From NCBI GenBank assembly GCA_022579005.1, contig MU401533.1, forward strand, positions 1 to 64,000: DNA of 64,000 bases, written 5' to 3'. The notes under the pieces are model-generated. The model was not told the DNA's origin. It saw only the letters and a program-made list of their open reading frames with translations, and did no database searches. Positions 13,099-23,965 of the stretch are shown piece after piece; positions within the stretch are counted from its first letter, which is position 1, and every line of letters starts with the position of its first letter. Made by a program: the position numbers and the translations under genes. The stretch is from Poronia punctata (taxonomy: Eukaryota > Ascomycota > Sordariomycetes > Xylariales > Xylariaceae).

Positions 13099-14379
13099 AT
13101 GGCCTCCTCTAAACCCGTCATCCCGCAAAACGACAATGTCGCGCACGCCCTCGCTGGCGCCGGAGGCGGCGTCCTCTCTATGGTCTTGACGTACGCTCTC
13201 CCATCCATCCATCCATCCATCCATCCAAACCGCGCAGCGCGGCGCGACCCTACAACCCCCGCCCGCGACACACGCGCGCAACAGAGATAGCCGATTAAGC
13301 TGATTTTCCCGTGAATTCGGTCACATCTAGATACCCTCTAATCACACTCTCGACCCGCGCCCAGGTCGAATCGAAGCGGGCCGAGACGGCCTTCCTAGCG
13401 GCCGTCAAGGGCATCATAGCGCGCGAGGGGATATCCGGCCTGTACGCCGGTCTCGACAGCGCCGTGTTCGGCATCAGCGTGACCAACTTCGTGTACTACT
13501 ACTGGTACGAGTGGACGCGGGCCTTTTTCGAAGCGGCCGCCATCAAGGCCGGGCGGGCCTCGAAGAAGCTCACGACGGTCGAATCCATGATGGCCGGCGC
13601 CTTGGCCGGTTCCGCCACCGTCATCCTCACGAATCCCATCTGGGTCGTCAACACGCGCATGACGACGCGCAAGGAGAATCTCGAGGCCTCGCAGGAACTC
13701 GTCGTCGAGGGGAGCGGCGCCAAGGCCGTCCCGCGCAAGCCGAGACAGCCCACCACCATCGGCACCCTCATGGCCCTGTTGCGCGAGGAAGGCCCCGCCG
13801 CCCTCTTCCGCGGTGTCGCGCCCGCGCTTGTCCTCGTCATCAACCCCATCTTGCAGTATACCCTTTTCGAGCAGATGAAGAACATCGTCGAGGCGAAGCG
13901 GAAGAAGAATATCACGCCCACGCTCGCCTTCTTCCTCGGCGCTATCGGGAAGCTGTTCGCTACTTCCATCACGTACCCTTATATCACTGTCAAGAGCCGG
14001 ATGCACGTCGCCGGAAACGGGAAGAAGGAGGGTATGAGCCAGGCCATTAGCCGTGTCGTCAAGGAAGAGGGTTACGCTGGACTATATAAGGGTGAGTTGG
14101 TCCCTCTTTCTTTCCTTTTTTTTCTTTTTTCTTTTTTAGTTTCCTCCCCCCCTTTTTGGCCCGGAGGAATAACCCTTATGTTTTCAATGCTCTCTCTCTC
14201 TGAATTATACACCACCAAGTTGCATCCGCTAACTTTTCTCCTTTCCAAAAACAGGTATCGGACCCAAGGTCACCCAGAGCGTCCTCACCGCTGCCTTCCT
14301 CTTTGCTTTCAAAGACGTGCTGTATGAGCAAACAGTCAAGTTCCGCGGTGCCGTTGCCCGCAAGGCCGTCAAGGCATAG
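13099..14379 (+). CDS. pmp47: Peroxisomal adenine nucleotide carrier, PMP47/Ant1 type
   Basis: Three exons: 13099-13190, 13331-14091 and 14255-14379, giving 325 aa. Introns are 140 nt (GTACGC...TAG) and 163 nt (GTGAGT...CAG); phases agree. The protein is a six-helix solute carrier with three carrier signatures: YPLITLSTR across the first junction, NPIWVVNTR near residue 110 and YPYITVKSR near 245. The NPIWVVNTRMT form is what I associate with PMP47/Ant1, which exchange ATP for AMP across the peroxisomal membrane to activate fatty acids. The usual length of this family is about 310-420 aa. The first intron contains a TCCA microsatellite. Exon 2 is much more GC-rich than flanking DNA. The carrier family is certain; the exact substrate is inferred. 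Confidence 0.88.
13200..13227. repeat. TCCA microsatellite inside intron 1 of the carrier gene
   Basis: About six and a half tandem TCCA/ATCC units directly after the 5' splice site of intron 1. The tract is intronic and so free to change length; it may explain why this intron is 140 nt long. Confidence 0.9.
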
Positions 14380-14877
14380 AATGAACCAATGTTCCATACC
14401 CGACGGAAACAAAGAACTGACTGGTAGATGAAAATGTGGCTTCTGGATCAACACCTATGGTGACCAGACCAGACCACGTGGGTAAATCTTTTGTGTGTGT
14501 ATGTGTGTGTAAATGTGTAGGGTGATGAGGGGCTACTGTGTACCCACGTGTAGGATAAGGACGCTGGGACCAGGTCGGCGCTCGATATCTAAACTTTGTT
14601 GAAATTATGGGCGTATGTATATATCATCGGGTTAGGTTGTGGTTTGAACGAGGGGCGTTTTATGTGGCTAGGTAGGGGGAGAGACATCCTTTCCGATAGG
14701 TCTCGTATTAAATTTCAAACTTACAACATCTTCCAAGCCTCGCCGGCAAAGGCCGTAAGGCTGCCATCGATTTATAACTGCGGCTACGAATAATTATAAA
14801 CTTTCCTTCCAAAAGAGCCTCTATAACTACTCCACCTCTAATAACCCCGTAAACCCCAAAGTGATATTCCGTATAGG
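14380..14877. other. Convergent 3' intergenic region
   Basis: Lies between the stop of the carrier (+) and the stop of Mak10 (-). It holds a TG-rich run at about 14490-14519 and two CACGTG words near 14475 and 14544. No gene is seen. Confidence 0.6.
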
Positions 14878-17463
14878 TCAGGTCTTTCTCGGTTCTTCAA
14901 GTCGCGTCAACTGGGGCACGATCCACCAGCTATGATACCCATTGCTAGGACCGGGGACCTCAAGTTTGAGCTTCAGCAAATCCTGCATCTCCGCAGCTGT
15001 ACCCTTTTCCTTTAACCTGCTAGCAATCTCATCCGCGGCCTCATGATACGCCCTTTTCAAAATCGACAACTGCACGCCAGCAGCGATAGTAGCGCGCAAG
15101 CATGCTTTCGAATTGTCAGTCCAGCGCGCAAGGGCGGCATCGTTGACGCAGAACAGATCGCACACTTCAGATCGGATCGAGACTTCGAGGCCCTTGCGGG
15201 CTGAAACGATGGCGGCTTCGGCAAGTCGCAACAATTCCAACGTCTCCATCCTCCCCATTTCCATATCTTCCGTGAATTCCTCAAAGGGCTGTGCGGTCGG
15301 GAACGAGAGGTCGGCAAAAGGTTTCATTCGCAGTTCATAGCGCAATTTTTCTGGCCCATAAGGCCGCGGCGCCGGCTTCAAGACTCCTAGGCGTTTGAGA
15401 GCCAAATACATGAGGTGGAGGCCGTCGGCGAACTCCCACGTCCATGCTGCTCCTAGAATGCTAGTAAATTGATATGCCCTAGAGTGTTCGAACTCTAGCG
15501 CAGCTTTATTCGATAACGGAGCGTCGTTACCAATTCTGTAGATTTTTCGGTACCGTCCTTCCCATTCCGTTGTCGCCTGTTGCACGCGTTTGACGTACTG
15601 TGCACGTAGTGCCGCCAGCCTCTTCAGGTAGAAGTACATCATGGCGAGCTCATCGTTATGATAGATGGATAGTTCAAATCCAAGCTGAACGATCCACTCC
15701 ATCTGCTGCAGCTTGTATATATATGCCCAGGTGGACAGGGGCATGTACGGCATCTCCTGGTCCGCGATGATACTCTGCGAAATCTCTTTCAGGGGTTCCA
15801 TCAATTTCTCCTCCAGCATTGTTACTTCTGCCTCCAGGGAATCCCATTCTAGGATGTGGTGACACAATATCCTCCGGACACGGCATCGGTTCTGGCACAA
15901 TATCCTAAACATGTCTAGGTATGGCTCAGCAATACGCTGGCGAAACGACTCCATCAAAGAAGCAATCCTGTGCCGGGGGTCCGATGGTAACTCTACGTCA
16001 TCAAAGCTACGATCAAATAGCGGACCGCACGGAAGAACGGCAAGGGATACATCCATGTCGAGTAGCTCGCGAATGCTCCAATGGCCCAAAACCTTCATTT
16101 CTCTGAATAGCAGGTTCTGGAGTATTGTCCTGATAAAGACTGCTGGCTGAGGCCTTTGCGCCGGGAAGGTCAAGAAGAAATTCTGCTACCAGTCAGCTAT
16201 GTCTAAGATTGGATTTGAAAGGATAGGGGTCAGACCAAAAGACTTGGTGCGTTTTCAGCATCCAGCACATCGAGGACCTCGGCACCGTGCTTGAAGAACC
16301 GTTTAAAATGGGTGCAGCATTCGTCAAACTGTAGCTCTATTATGTTGCGCGGTGGCATGGTGCTCGTAAGTCGTCTTTGTAGTTTCGTGCTGAACGCTTC
16401 TGGCACCGGCTTCCCAAGCGGATGTTGAATTTCGATGTATTCCATCAGCTCGCCCAGGCGTATCCACGGGACTCTGGTTAATTCTGAGCGGTCATCCCTT
16501 GCCCTGTCTAAATTGATAGCCTCAAAAAAACGGAGCCGGAATTCAAGGCGACAATCGAGAGCATTCCGTATATCGTCGTGTATATCGTCGCCGAACCCTT
16601 GGAGCCTTTTCATTGCATCTCGTAACAGGCCTACCACTTCCTCTGGCGATATTTCGTATAACAAGCTTCTGTCGCACGTGTTCCTAACAAAGTCCTCTTC
16701 CTGTAACTCGTTAGATATGGCTTAGAATGCGCAGTGGGTTAGGGGGTTAGGGGATTAGAGGGTCTCGATACCTCGTAATACATCTCCTCGCCCATAATCT
16801 CATTCACCATACCACAAGTCTTTAGGAGCGCAGCACAATACGCCTCTAGTATAAACATGAGCGGTTGCCCCTGCACAGAGTCTGATTTTTTCCACGTGAA
16901 TCCCACCTCCTCCTTAACCTTTGGAGAAGGATTCGTAAGCGCTTCCAGATAAACGCTTGTCAACAGCGTTTGGGCCAGAGGATGTCCTAGATGCCATGCC
17001 ATCTGCCCGTCGTTAGACAGCATTCCGGTACACGACTGCCGGGAGGGTGACTTACTTCATGGGAAAGTAGTCGGTCGATGATACCGAGAATCTCTTCCGG
17101 AAGCAGATGACGGGCCAGATCGTAGTCTTCATCGAGCGTCTCTCCCTCCTCGAGCATGCCGCTATCCATCTTCGGGTCCATAACCTGTCATCGTGTCAGC
17201 GGCATACCACTAATATAGGCATTCGAGGGGGTGTTTGGCTAAGTACCTCAAGGGCAGAAACGGATTCGAATAGCGTGAAATACTCATCTTTGCAAAGTTC
17301 TCCGGGTTGAAGACCTAAGGAGAAGCAGGTCAGCAAGTGTGAGACACATGACACTGGTGTGATAAATCTAGTATAACTTGCTCTTTGCAGAAGAGAGAAA
17401 AATATTCGTTATATCCCTGCGCTTCACGCCGGGGTGTGAAATAGGCGGAGGGGCCGGGGGCAT
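14878..17463 (-). CDS. mak10: N-terminal acetyltransferase C (NatC) auxiliary subunit Mak10/Naa35
   Basis: Six exons on the minus strand: 17463-17382, 17314-17247, 17184-17056, 17002-16772, 16700-16236 and 16182-14878. The product is 759 aa and phases match at every junction. The diagnostic motif MDPKMDSG lies at about residues 52-59, preceded by the conserved LQPGELCKDEYFTLFE. The next exon continues WHLGHPLAQTLLTSVYLEAL, also typical. Mak10/Naa35 anchors the NatC catalytic subunit Naa30 to the ribosome and supports acetylation of Met-hydrophobic N-termini. Intron 1 (17315-17381) only keeps frame and the conserved AKS-LQPGE junction with a GC donor (GCAAGT). Intron 5 (16183-16235) uses a weak donor GTCTGA that I accept because phase and the NFFLTFPAQ start agree. 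The ATG is the first in frame, 27 codons before intron 1. Confidence 0.88.
17315..17381 (-). other. GC-AG intron of mak10
   Basis: A 67-nt intron with donor GCAAGT, branch site CTGAC and acceptor CCTTAG. The GT-type alternative four bases downstream breaks the reading frame. GC-AG introns are a known minor class of U2 introns. Confidence 0.7.
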
Positions 17464-19294
17464 GATAGCGGGACCGAGACGTCACAGTTTTGCAAGTCGG
17501 GGCAAAGCAGCAAATTCTACGACATTCGACAACTAGAACAGGGTTGGAAAAATGCCTGACAAGTTTGAGGTCTGGTAGAAAGACAGGTGGTGTACCTAGT
17601 AGAGTACTTGGGGTTCCGAGACGACGCTTATCGAAGAACCAGTGAGGATGGAAGCCGCATTTACATAGAGGTTAGTAAAATATAGTACCTTACGTACGTG
17701 ATAAATTACAGCGGATGTTACACTGAAACTCAGCGGCATGGAGTGGATGCGGTGTGGTCGCAGCTACCCTCTGCAAATGTTACCCGGGAAAAGCTTTATA
17801 CGTGTCAGTCGAACCTGGTGTGACAAACCTCCTGACGCCTAGTCGCTCCTGAGTTGCTCCTGAGTTGCTCCCTCCATTGGATAGAGTTAAGAGGTATCTA
17901 CTTGTGGCACTTGCCGGCCTCGGGTAGTGGTTTCTGATACTAAAGATAATCAGGAAATGTTGAGTCCTAGCCACGATAGCACAGTTGTTACTTCCAAAGA
18001 CTTTATCACAACCAGTTACAAGAAAGCAGACTGACTCTAGAGATCGATAATCGTGCTTGTTTTCCATTCTCCTTCAACTTTTAAAGAATCGTTACATTCG
18101 CTAGGTACCTGCAAGGGAAAATGCATATTTTATAGACAGATAATTCGGACCTTTTAAGAATCTGAAACCATCACCGGTTAACCTAGTCAGAAAGTACCGT
18201 ATAAACCGCCTGAACAATAAAATGGCATATATTCTATTCACTTGCGCGAGAAATTTACTCCTAGCGAACGTCCACAAGCCGAGACACTATATCATTTCTT
18301 TGATAATATCTCATCTGGCATGTTACTAAGGAAAGCATTGGAAAATGGTGCGGGCAATGTTGACGAGGTAGAGGAGTAGTAACTGAGATACCTCCGGACA
18401 GTTGAAGCGGCTATATATAGAATAAGCATCCATGGCCGCTTTCAACGCACCAGGGATACTCAAATCGTCCTTTGTAAGACGCGGGAAGATGTATCTCTGA
18501 ACCAGGCTAAACCGTGACAATACCTGCAGCGACCAGACCCGGCTGCTTCTTCCTAAAACAGCGATAGATGAAGGCCCCTCCGGCGTCGCGCCCAACTGAC
18601 CCAAGTGAAAGCAGATGCTGCCCACGGTAGAGTTTAGACTGGATTCGAGTTTTACTAAAGAGCACATCTGGGCTAGATGCAAAACCTCAGTCAATATGTG
18701 ACAGTTGGAAGCTCTGGGTTTGGATTAGATGGGCCCTACAAGGGTTGGGCACTGGGGGGGAGCTTGTAATGGAGCCAAGGAGATGACTTTATTGTAAAAA
18801 TAGTTAGATATAGACATGTGCTCGGGTAACCTAGTAACACCTGTGTCTGGCTGTTCAAGTTTGAGTTGCAAGGGATGTTATAGTCCTTGGTTCAAGCAGT
18901 GTGTTCATTCAGCTAGATGACAGAAATTTTGGCAGTCAAAAGTTGGGTATTTTGACCATAATGGTGGTTGAAAGTCAACCTTTCGAAACTCAGGGTGTTA
19001 TAGTTAGTCTAGAATAGCCATCAATAATGTCATTCTACAACGTCATGACAATGTGCGGTAAATGGAAGCATGCTAACGTGAAGAAAAAGGGATATTTCAA
19101 CTGGTATAGTAAATGCCTTTGAGGTGATTTAGTTTATACATTTGTACACGGGAGCCGAATAGTAGGAGCCCTTCTGGGTTGTGCACAATACTCCATCTAT
19201 AATATGCGTGCAGGCCCGTCTGACTTTTAAAGCCTGCCTACGCACCTCCATTCGCATCGTCTATCGAGGTCGAGGTCCAGATCGTCTCAAGAAT
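17464..19294. other. Intergenic region between mak10 and atp15
   Basis: Should include the mak10 promoter and the atp15 3' region. It contains a short direct repeat of TGAGTTGCTCC near 17850-17870 and one unexplained open frame at 18326-18694, listed separately. Otherwise nothing is recognised. Confidence 0.55.
18326..18694 (-). pseudogene. Orphan open frame, possible gene remnant
   Basis: An open minus-strand frame of about 122 residues (a few more upstream after a stop) with protein-like composition: amphipathic leucine-rich stretches such as RVWSLQVLSRFSLVQRY and SQLLLLYLVNIARTIF. No ATG is suitably placed; the frame begins at a TTG after a TAA. I find no partner exons within 600 bases upstream, and I recognise no family. 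It could be an eroded gene fragment or chance. Confidence 0.22.
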
Positions 19295-19708
19295 TTACTG
19301 GCCACCGGAAGCGGCCGATTCGACGGCGGCGGCAGCGTTCGCGTCCGCCAGGTTCTTAGACTCGCCCATCTTGCCGTTCTGCCAGTCCGTCAGTACAGAT
19401 GTTTCCAATCCCTGTGACTTTTCGCTTCCGCTAAATCGAGGTAACTCACATCCCACTTGGCGAATCGTAGATCGGATTCACCGCGGCGTTCGGCAATGAG
19501 GCGCTTATCCTCCTTTAAGCTCCGGCGCACGACGCGGGAGGCGACGGCAAGATACCGGTTGTAGCTGTTCGGTCGGGTGGATCATGGTTAGCAAAAGGCC
19601 GCAGTGAAGGCAGTTGCAATTGTAACGAATTGATATGGGCTAGCCGGTTGATAAGCATGCATGGCGTGGAACTTACGAGAGGCCAGCGGCTTTCCACGCA
19701 AAAACCAT
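19295..19708 (-). CDS. atp15: Mitochondrial F1Fo ATP synthase epsilon subunit
   Basis: Three exons on the minus strand, 19708-19677, 19564-19450 and 19378-19295, give a 76-aa protein; no single frame reveals the gene. Introns are 112 nt (GTAAGT...CAG) and 71 nt (GTGAGT...CAG), and codons are split correctly. The N-terminus MVFAWKAAGLSYNRYLAVAS matches the yeast Atp15 pattern of an AW(R/K)xAGxSY start, followed by a basic helix and a KWDNGK segment. This subunit lies at the foot of the F1 central stalk, binding gamma and delta next to the c-ring. It has no cleavable targeting peptide, which is normal for this family. The C-terminal AAAAVESAASGGQ tail is low complexity. The gene sits upstream of qcr2 on the opposite-facing side of a 686-base spacer, both on the same strand. 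Family identity is from remembered sequence pattern. Confidence 0.87.
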
Positions 19709-20394
19709 TTTCTCGTTGGTTTGTGATGTGTGTTGGGGTGGTTGTTTGGAGAAGGAATTCTTACGTGCTCGATTGAAGCAAAATCAAGAGCGCCAATTGA
19801 GTATTACCAGGCCCCGAGTTCCGATGATGAGAGCCAGAGCTCCCCTAGGGACCGTTGCTAGCTAGTCTAGGCCACGTGACTAGGCGAAAACAGTGACAAG
19901 AATACATGGACATAAAAAGATATGTGCCAAATGTATATTATTCACGTAATGCAGTTACCTACCACGATAACATCAGGGGACAGAGAGAACTGGTCAGGCA
20001 ATGTAATATTTTCCAACGGTGCTTTTCTATTCCGTAGAATTCTTAATATACTTGACACTCACGTATCGAATTTGAACCTGACATTGTAGATGTCCGCTTG
20101 GAAGGTAAGGCCAAACCAGGGTACAATCAGAACATGCTTACGCAGACATCCACTTTAGATAGACGGCCAGTAGTAAAGAAAATCAGGGTGGTAGCAAGAC
20201 ATGTGAGATCTTCTCTAACAATAGCCCCCTACGCCAAAGATGCATAGCATGATCGTTGTTCCCCTGAAAACCAATATTCGCTTGGGAAAAAAAGGATATT
20301 AAAAAAAGGAACTCTAAGGGATGTTGACTATATGCACATGACTAGAACCCGACTCTACTGATCTGTTGGTACATTTTATTCGCCCGGTCCCAGT
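19709..20394. other. Spacer between atp15 promoter side and qcr2 stop
   Basis: Contains the atp15 5' region with CCAAT and CACGTG words, and the qcr2 3' region. No further gene is visible. Confidence 0.6.
19793..19797 (+). promoter_or_regulatory. CCAAT box upstream of atp15
   Basis: CCAAT lies 85 bases upstream of the minus-strand atp15 start codon. In fungi the Hap/CBC complex binds CCAAT and activates respiratory genes, so this is a plausible site. A CACGTG E-box lies further upstream at 19873-19878. Confidence 0.4.
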
Positions 20395-21956
20395 CTATAC
20401 CTTCAAACCAAGCTCCTCAGCAAAGGGTAATACGTGCAGATCACCAACGGCAGCTACTGTAGCCTTGCCATCAATAAGAGATTGTGCGGCCTGTCATGAT
20501 GGTTAGCATAAACTTGAAGACAAGAGGTCGGAGAAAGGAAGAACTTACAGCCTTGAGTTTGTCAGCCGTGACACCGTTGATTGACTCAACAGTCTCGGCA
20601 ATCTGGAAAGGCTTGCCAGTTTGCACAATACCCGAGCCAGCGGAGACGAGGGTGGCAACACCGGACTGGCTGGCATCCAGCGCATCGAACTTAGCCTTAG
20701 CAATTGCCTTGGTCAGGTCCTCCTTGCTGATAGAACCAGCAGCAACACCCTTGAGGGCCTTGACAGCTTCCTCGGCGGTCTTGCGGACCAAAGGAGCAGC
20801 GCCATTGATTTGGATGGCCAGAAGACCAGCATCAGAGTAGGTCAAGTTGGCGGCCGAAGCGCTGACACTAGGGGAACCCGCGGTGGCCTTGGAAAGGACG
20901 GTAAATCCAGGGGACCACTTGACGTTGGGCTTTCCTCCGAACAGAGCCGCGAGGACGGCTATCTCAGGCTTAAAGGTACCGAAGCTGGAACCGGGGAAAG
21001 CGAGAACCAAAGCGTTGCCTCCAGAGTGGGAAGTACGCTGTTCACCACCGTAGTATGTTGAAGCCTTGGAGCTTGGCGACAGGCTGCTACCGGTCGCGGA
21101 GGAAGGAAGTGCCTTGAAGAATTGCTCGGTCCATTTGTGTAGAGATTGGCCCGTGGCACCGTCACCGATGAGGGCGATATTCGACTTGTTGTAGACGGCC
21201 CCAGAGTATTCGGCAATCGCGTGCTCGTCTAGGTAGCCCCGGAGGGGAGTGGAAGGCGAAGGGTATAGAGTGGCACCGAGGCCGTTGTGGAAAGCGACAG
21301 AGTGAGCCGCGTCCAGGGCAAGCGCGGAAACATCACCAGCAAGCTTGGCCTGCTTCAGATGCAGAACTCTCTCAACCTCCTCGTGGAATTCGTATGCTTG
21401 ATGCGCGAATGAATAAGTATATCACGCCATTGCTCGTCGTTCGGATCCAACTCACTGGTATATTTTGTTTGGGAGATGACCTCGGCAAGCAACTCGGTGA
21501 AGTAGGGAATGTGTTCTCGCAGGAAGCTAGCTTCAAGGACCAAGGCTTCTCTGGTGTGGTAGGCAGTCAATTGGCCACCTAGAAGCTCGGCTTCTCGGGT
21601 GATGCGAATGGCAGACCGGGACGACGTATCCTACGTCAATTGTATCTAATTAGCTCAACTCGAAACCGAGATCGCACCATCAACTTGCGTACCTTGAAGG
21701 CAAACTCCTCCAAGCCGACAGTGAGGCCCGGCGCGGGTTCATATCTGGTTCCAGCCTTGGCGACTACGGCGAGTTTCGTTGTTGGGCCGCGCGAGTCTCG
21801 GGTAGCAACCTTGACACCAGCAACATCGGTAGTCTCGTAGGCAAAGGAGGTCGGGATGGCGGACCCGGCAGCTGCAGCATAACCCCGGAGCTGAGAGGGG
21901 GTTTGCTTGCGGGCCGCAAGCTGAATGCCCCTAGATAAAGCCGTCCTGGAGAGCAT
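20395..21956 (-). CDS. qcr2: Ubiquinol-cytochrome c reductase core protein 2 (complex III)
   Basis: Four exons on the minus strand: 21956-21693, 21630-21456, 21396-20549 and 20490-20395. They encode 460 aa; introns are 62, 59 and 58 nt with consistent phases. The N-terminus MLSRTALSRGIQLAARKQ is a mitochondrial presequence. The M16-peptidase-like fold follows: VKVATRDSRGPTTKLAVVAK, then GTRYEPAPGLTVGLEEFAFK. The place where active processing peptidases carry HxxEH reads GLEEF, without histidines, as expected for the inactive core 2 subunit. The second half (TGQSLHKWTEQFFKAL onward) is the second M16 repeat. It is a matrix-side structural subunit needed for bc1 assembly. An in-frame ATG upstream would add residues before MLSRT, but the presequence starts best at MLSRT. 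A CCAAT box lies 191 bases upstream. Confidence 0.9.
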
Positions 21957-23820
21957 GGTGAGGGTGGGATGCCGAGGACGATTGGCAATTGAAGTCAAAC
22001 GACAACACTTTCTTCCGATGGGTCAGAGGTGAGAGCTTGAAGGAGCAAAAAGATGCTCAATTCCGGTAGATTTTCGGTAACAAGCCACTCTTGGCGAAGA
22101 CCTTGACGTGCCTTGGAGCTAGCCTACTCCTAGGTACTGTTTTCAACCAATGGGAAGCTGCGTATTGCCACCTACTGGTAAGTACTTACAAGAAAAAGCT
22201 ACCAACCTGATATTCAACCCAAATATATTGATCAATTGTCTTTGTTATGTCATATTGATATATCAATAGCCACAGCATTGGGCCCCATGAATTGTCTTTC
22301 TCTAGACTGGCTGTATTTTTGGTTCATTATAGCGTTGACTTAGGATTATGGTGACAAGCTTACCTACATAGGCAATATGGTCTAACCTGGATGAGCGTTT
22401 CTCAGTGTGTTCTGATCCTCATCTCCTACTCATATGTACTTTTTGATTGATGAGTTACCTAACCTAGTTCACTTTAGCAACTACCTAGATTCATTGTTTG
22501 CCTTGCCTGTTAAAATCCTGTCAGTTTGCTAAACTTACTAGAGTTGTTATGTTTTGCTTACACCGTTCCCTAGATTTGCTGCGCTATTCAAAACCTCTGT
22601 TAGTTCGAGATTACAGGTAATAAGGACCAAAAGAAACCATTGACAGGGCATGCCGCAACCCCAGCCATATGTGTACATGTATTTATCTAGGTTCTCTGTC
22701 AGTCCTAGTTTGTCGCAGTGCAACCGAGGTCATGCTTTACTATAATTCCTTTAAAGCCAGATGTTTTAAGAATCTGTTGAATAACCTAGGCTCTTGTCAC
22801 GCATTACTAGTAAAACCATTGTGTGTACAAGCGATAATCCAAGTATTCACAATGCGTAAACTACCTTATCCAAGCAGAGGGACTGACTGGTAGCCCATGG
22901 CCACCGCAAGGACAGTCTGAGAGGTATTCACATTGTGATGTATACTACAGTATAATAGATTTGACAGATTCTTAAGATATCCGTCCATTTGCTTTATATA
23001 CCTATTCACTTGGGCTTTATGAGATATGTGTAGGTAGGTAATATGAGCTTCTCTCTAGCAAGTTTAAGAAATCAAGGTAACCTCTATGTTTTGTCCATCG
23101 TAATGTCTTACCCCTACCCACATAACCTTAAATGGGTACTTAAACTGTAAGTTATGAGTAGAGTAATATTCTATACACTTTGAGTTTGGGTAAATGGACA
23201 GCCTGTTGAGTTACTACTTGTACGTGTATAAGCATCTACTCGTAGAGGCTACCTAGGCGTGCTAGGAACAGGTATCCTACTTGGAGGCGGCTATTACCGA
23301 GTCCGTCTGTACTTATTTTCCGTGCAGGAGGGCGGTATCAGTACCTACCTGTGGCAAATATGCTATGATGCCAATTCTTTGGTTCAACGAGATGAAAAAT
23401 ATCCAATATACAGTTTTACAAATTGTTGACTATTGTAACTCCGATGGAGGAAGGCAGTAACCTACTGGTACTTTTACGTACGTTCACATCCCCCCATCTA
23501 ATCTACACGTATCCATGTACAGTAAGTAAGTACCTAGGTATTAACTTCGTCTACAGTCGTCGTTAGCAATGTCTTTTGACACAGCCAGATGGCTATGTAT
23601 GCCGTATTACCTATTGCTCAAAGATGCGCATATACGCAGGCTAGTGACGCTCGAACTTTACATACAGTACACATAGGTACTCTCTATACATACAAGTACA
23701 ATGAGTAGACGTATTATATATATGTAAATTTGTAAAAGGGCATGCGACACTAACCTTAATTGTTGCATTGGCCTACAAATCAGGTAGGTAGTAGGTCGTA
23801 GCCTTGCCTAGGTGGACGGT
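21957..23820. other. Intergenic region left of the AT-rich element
   Basis: Includes the qcr2 promoter. The rest has ordinary base composition with many TAGGTA/TACCTA words and no supported gene. It ends abruptly at the inverted terminal repeat at 23821. Confidence 0.6.
22147..22151 (+). promoter_or_regulatory. CCAAT box upstream of qcr2
   Basis: The word CCAATGGG sits 191 bases upstream of the minus-strand qcr2 ATG. It is a plausible Hap/CBC site shared in type with atp15 and ggc1. Confidence 0.4.
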
Positions 23821-23965
23821 GGGCCGTTGAGCTATTATCCGCCATTACCTATTTTTCTGCACTTTTTTTTTTTTTTTCTATGTTTTGTACAAAAAACTTT
23901 TTTATTTTATGTTTTGCATAAAAAACTTTTTTTTTTTATATTTTGTATACTAAACTTTTTTATTT
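23821..23965 (+). repeat. Left terminal inverted repeat
   Basis: About 145 bp. The outer part carries spaced ATTATCCGC / ATTACC words, then a T tract. Three imperfect tandem units of about 30 bp follow, each containing TTTTG(T/C)A(C/T)A...AACTTTTTTA. The same order is found inverted at 45587-45731. Confidence 0.8.

Noticed and set aside
13395..14006. Long minus-strand frame opposite the PMP47 carrier
   Set aside because: A shadow of GC-rich coding sequence; the sense frame has all carrier motifs.
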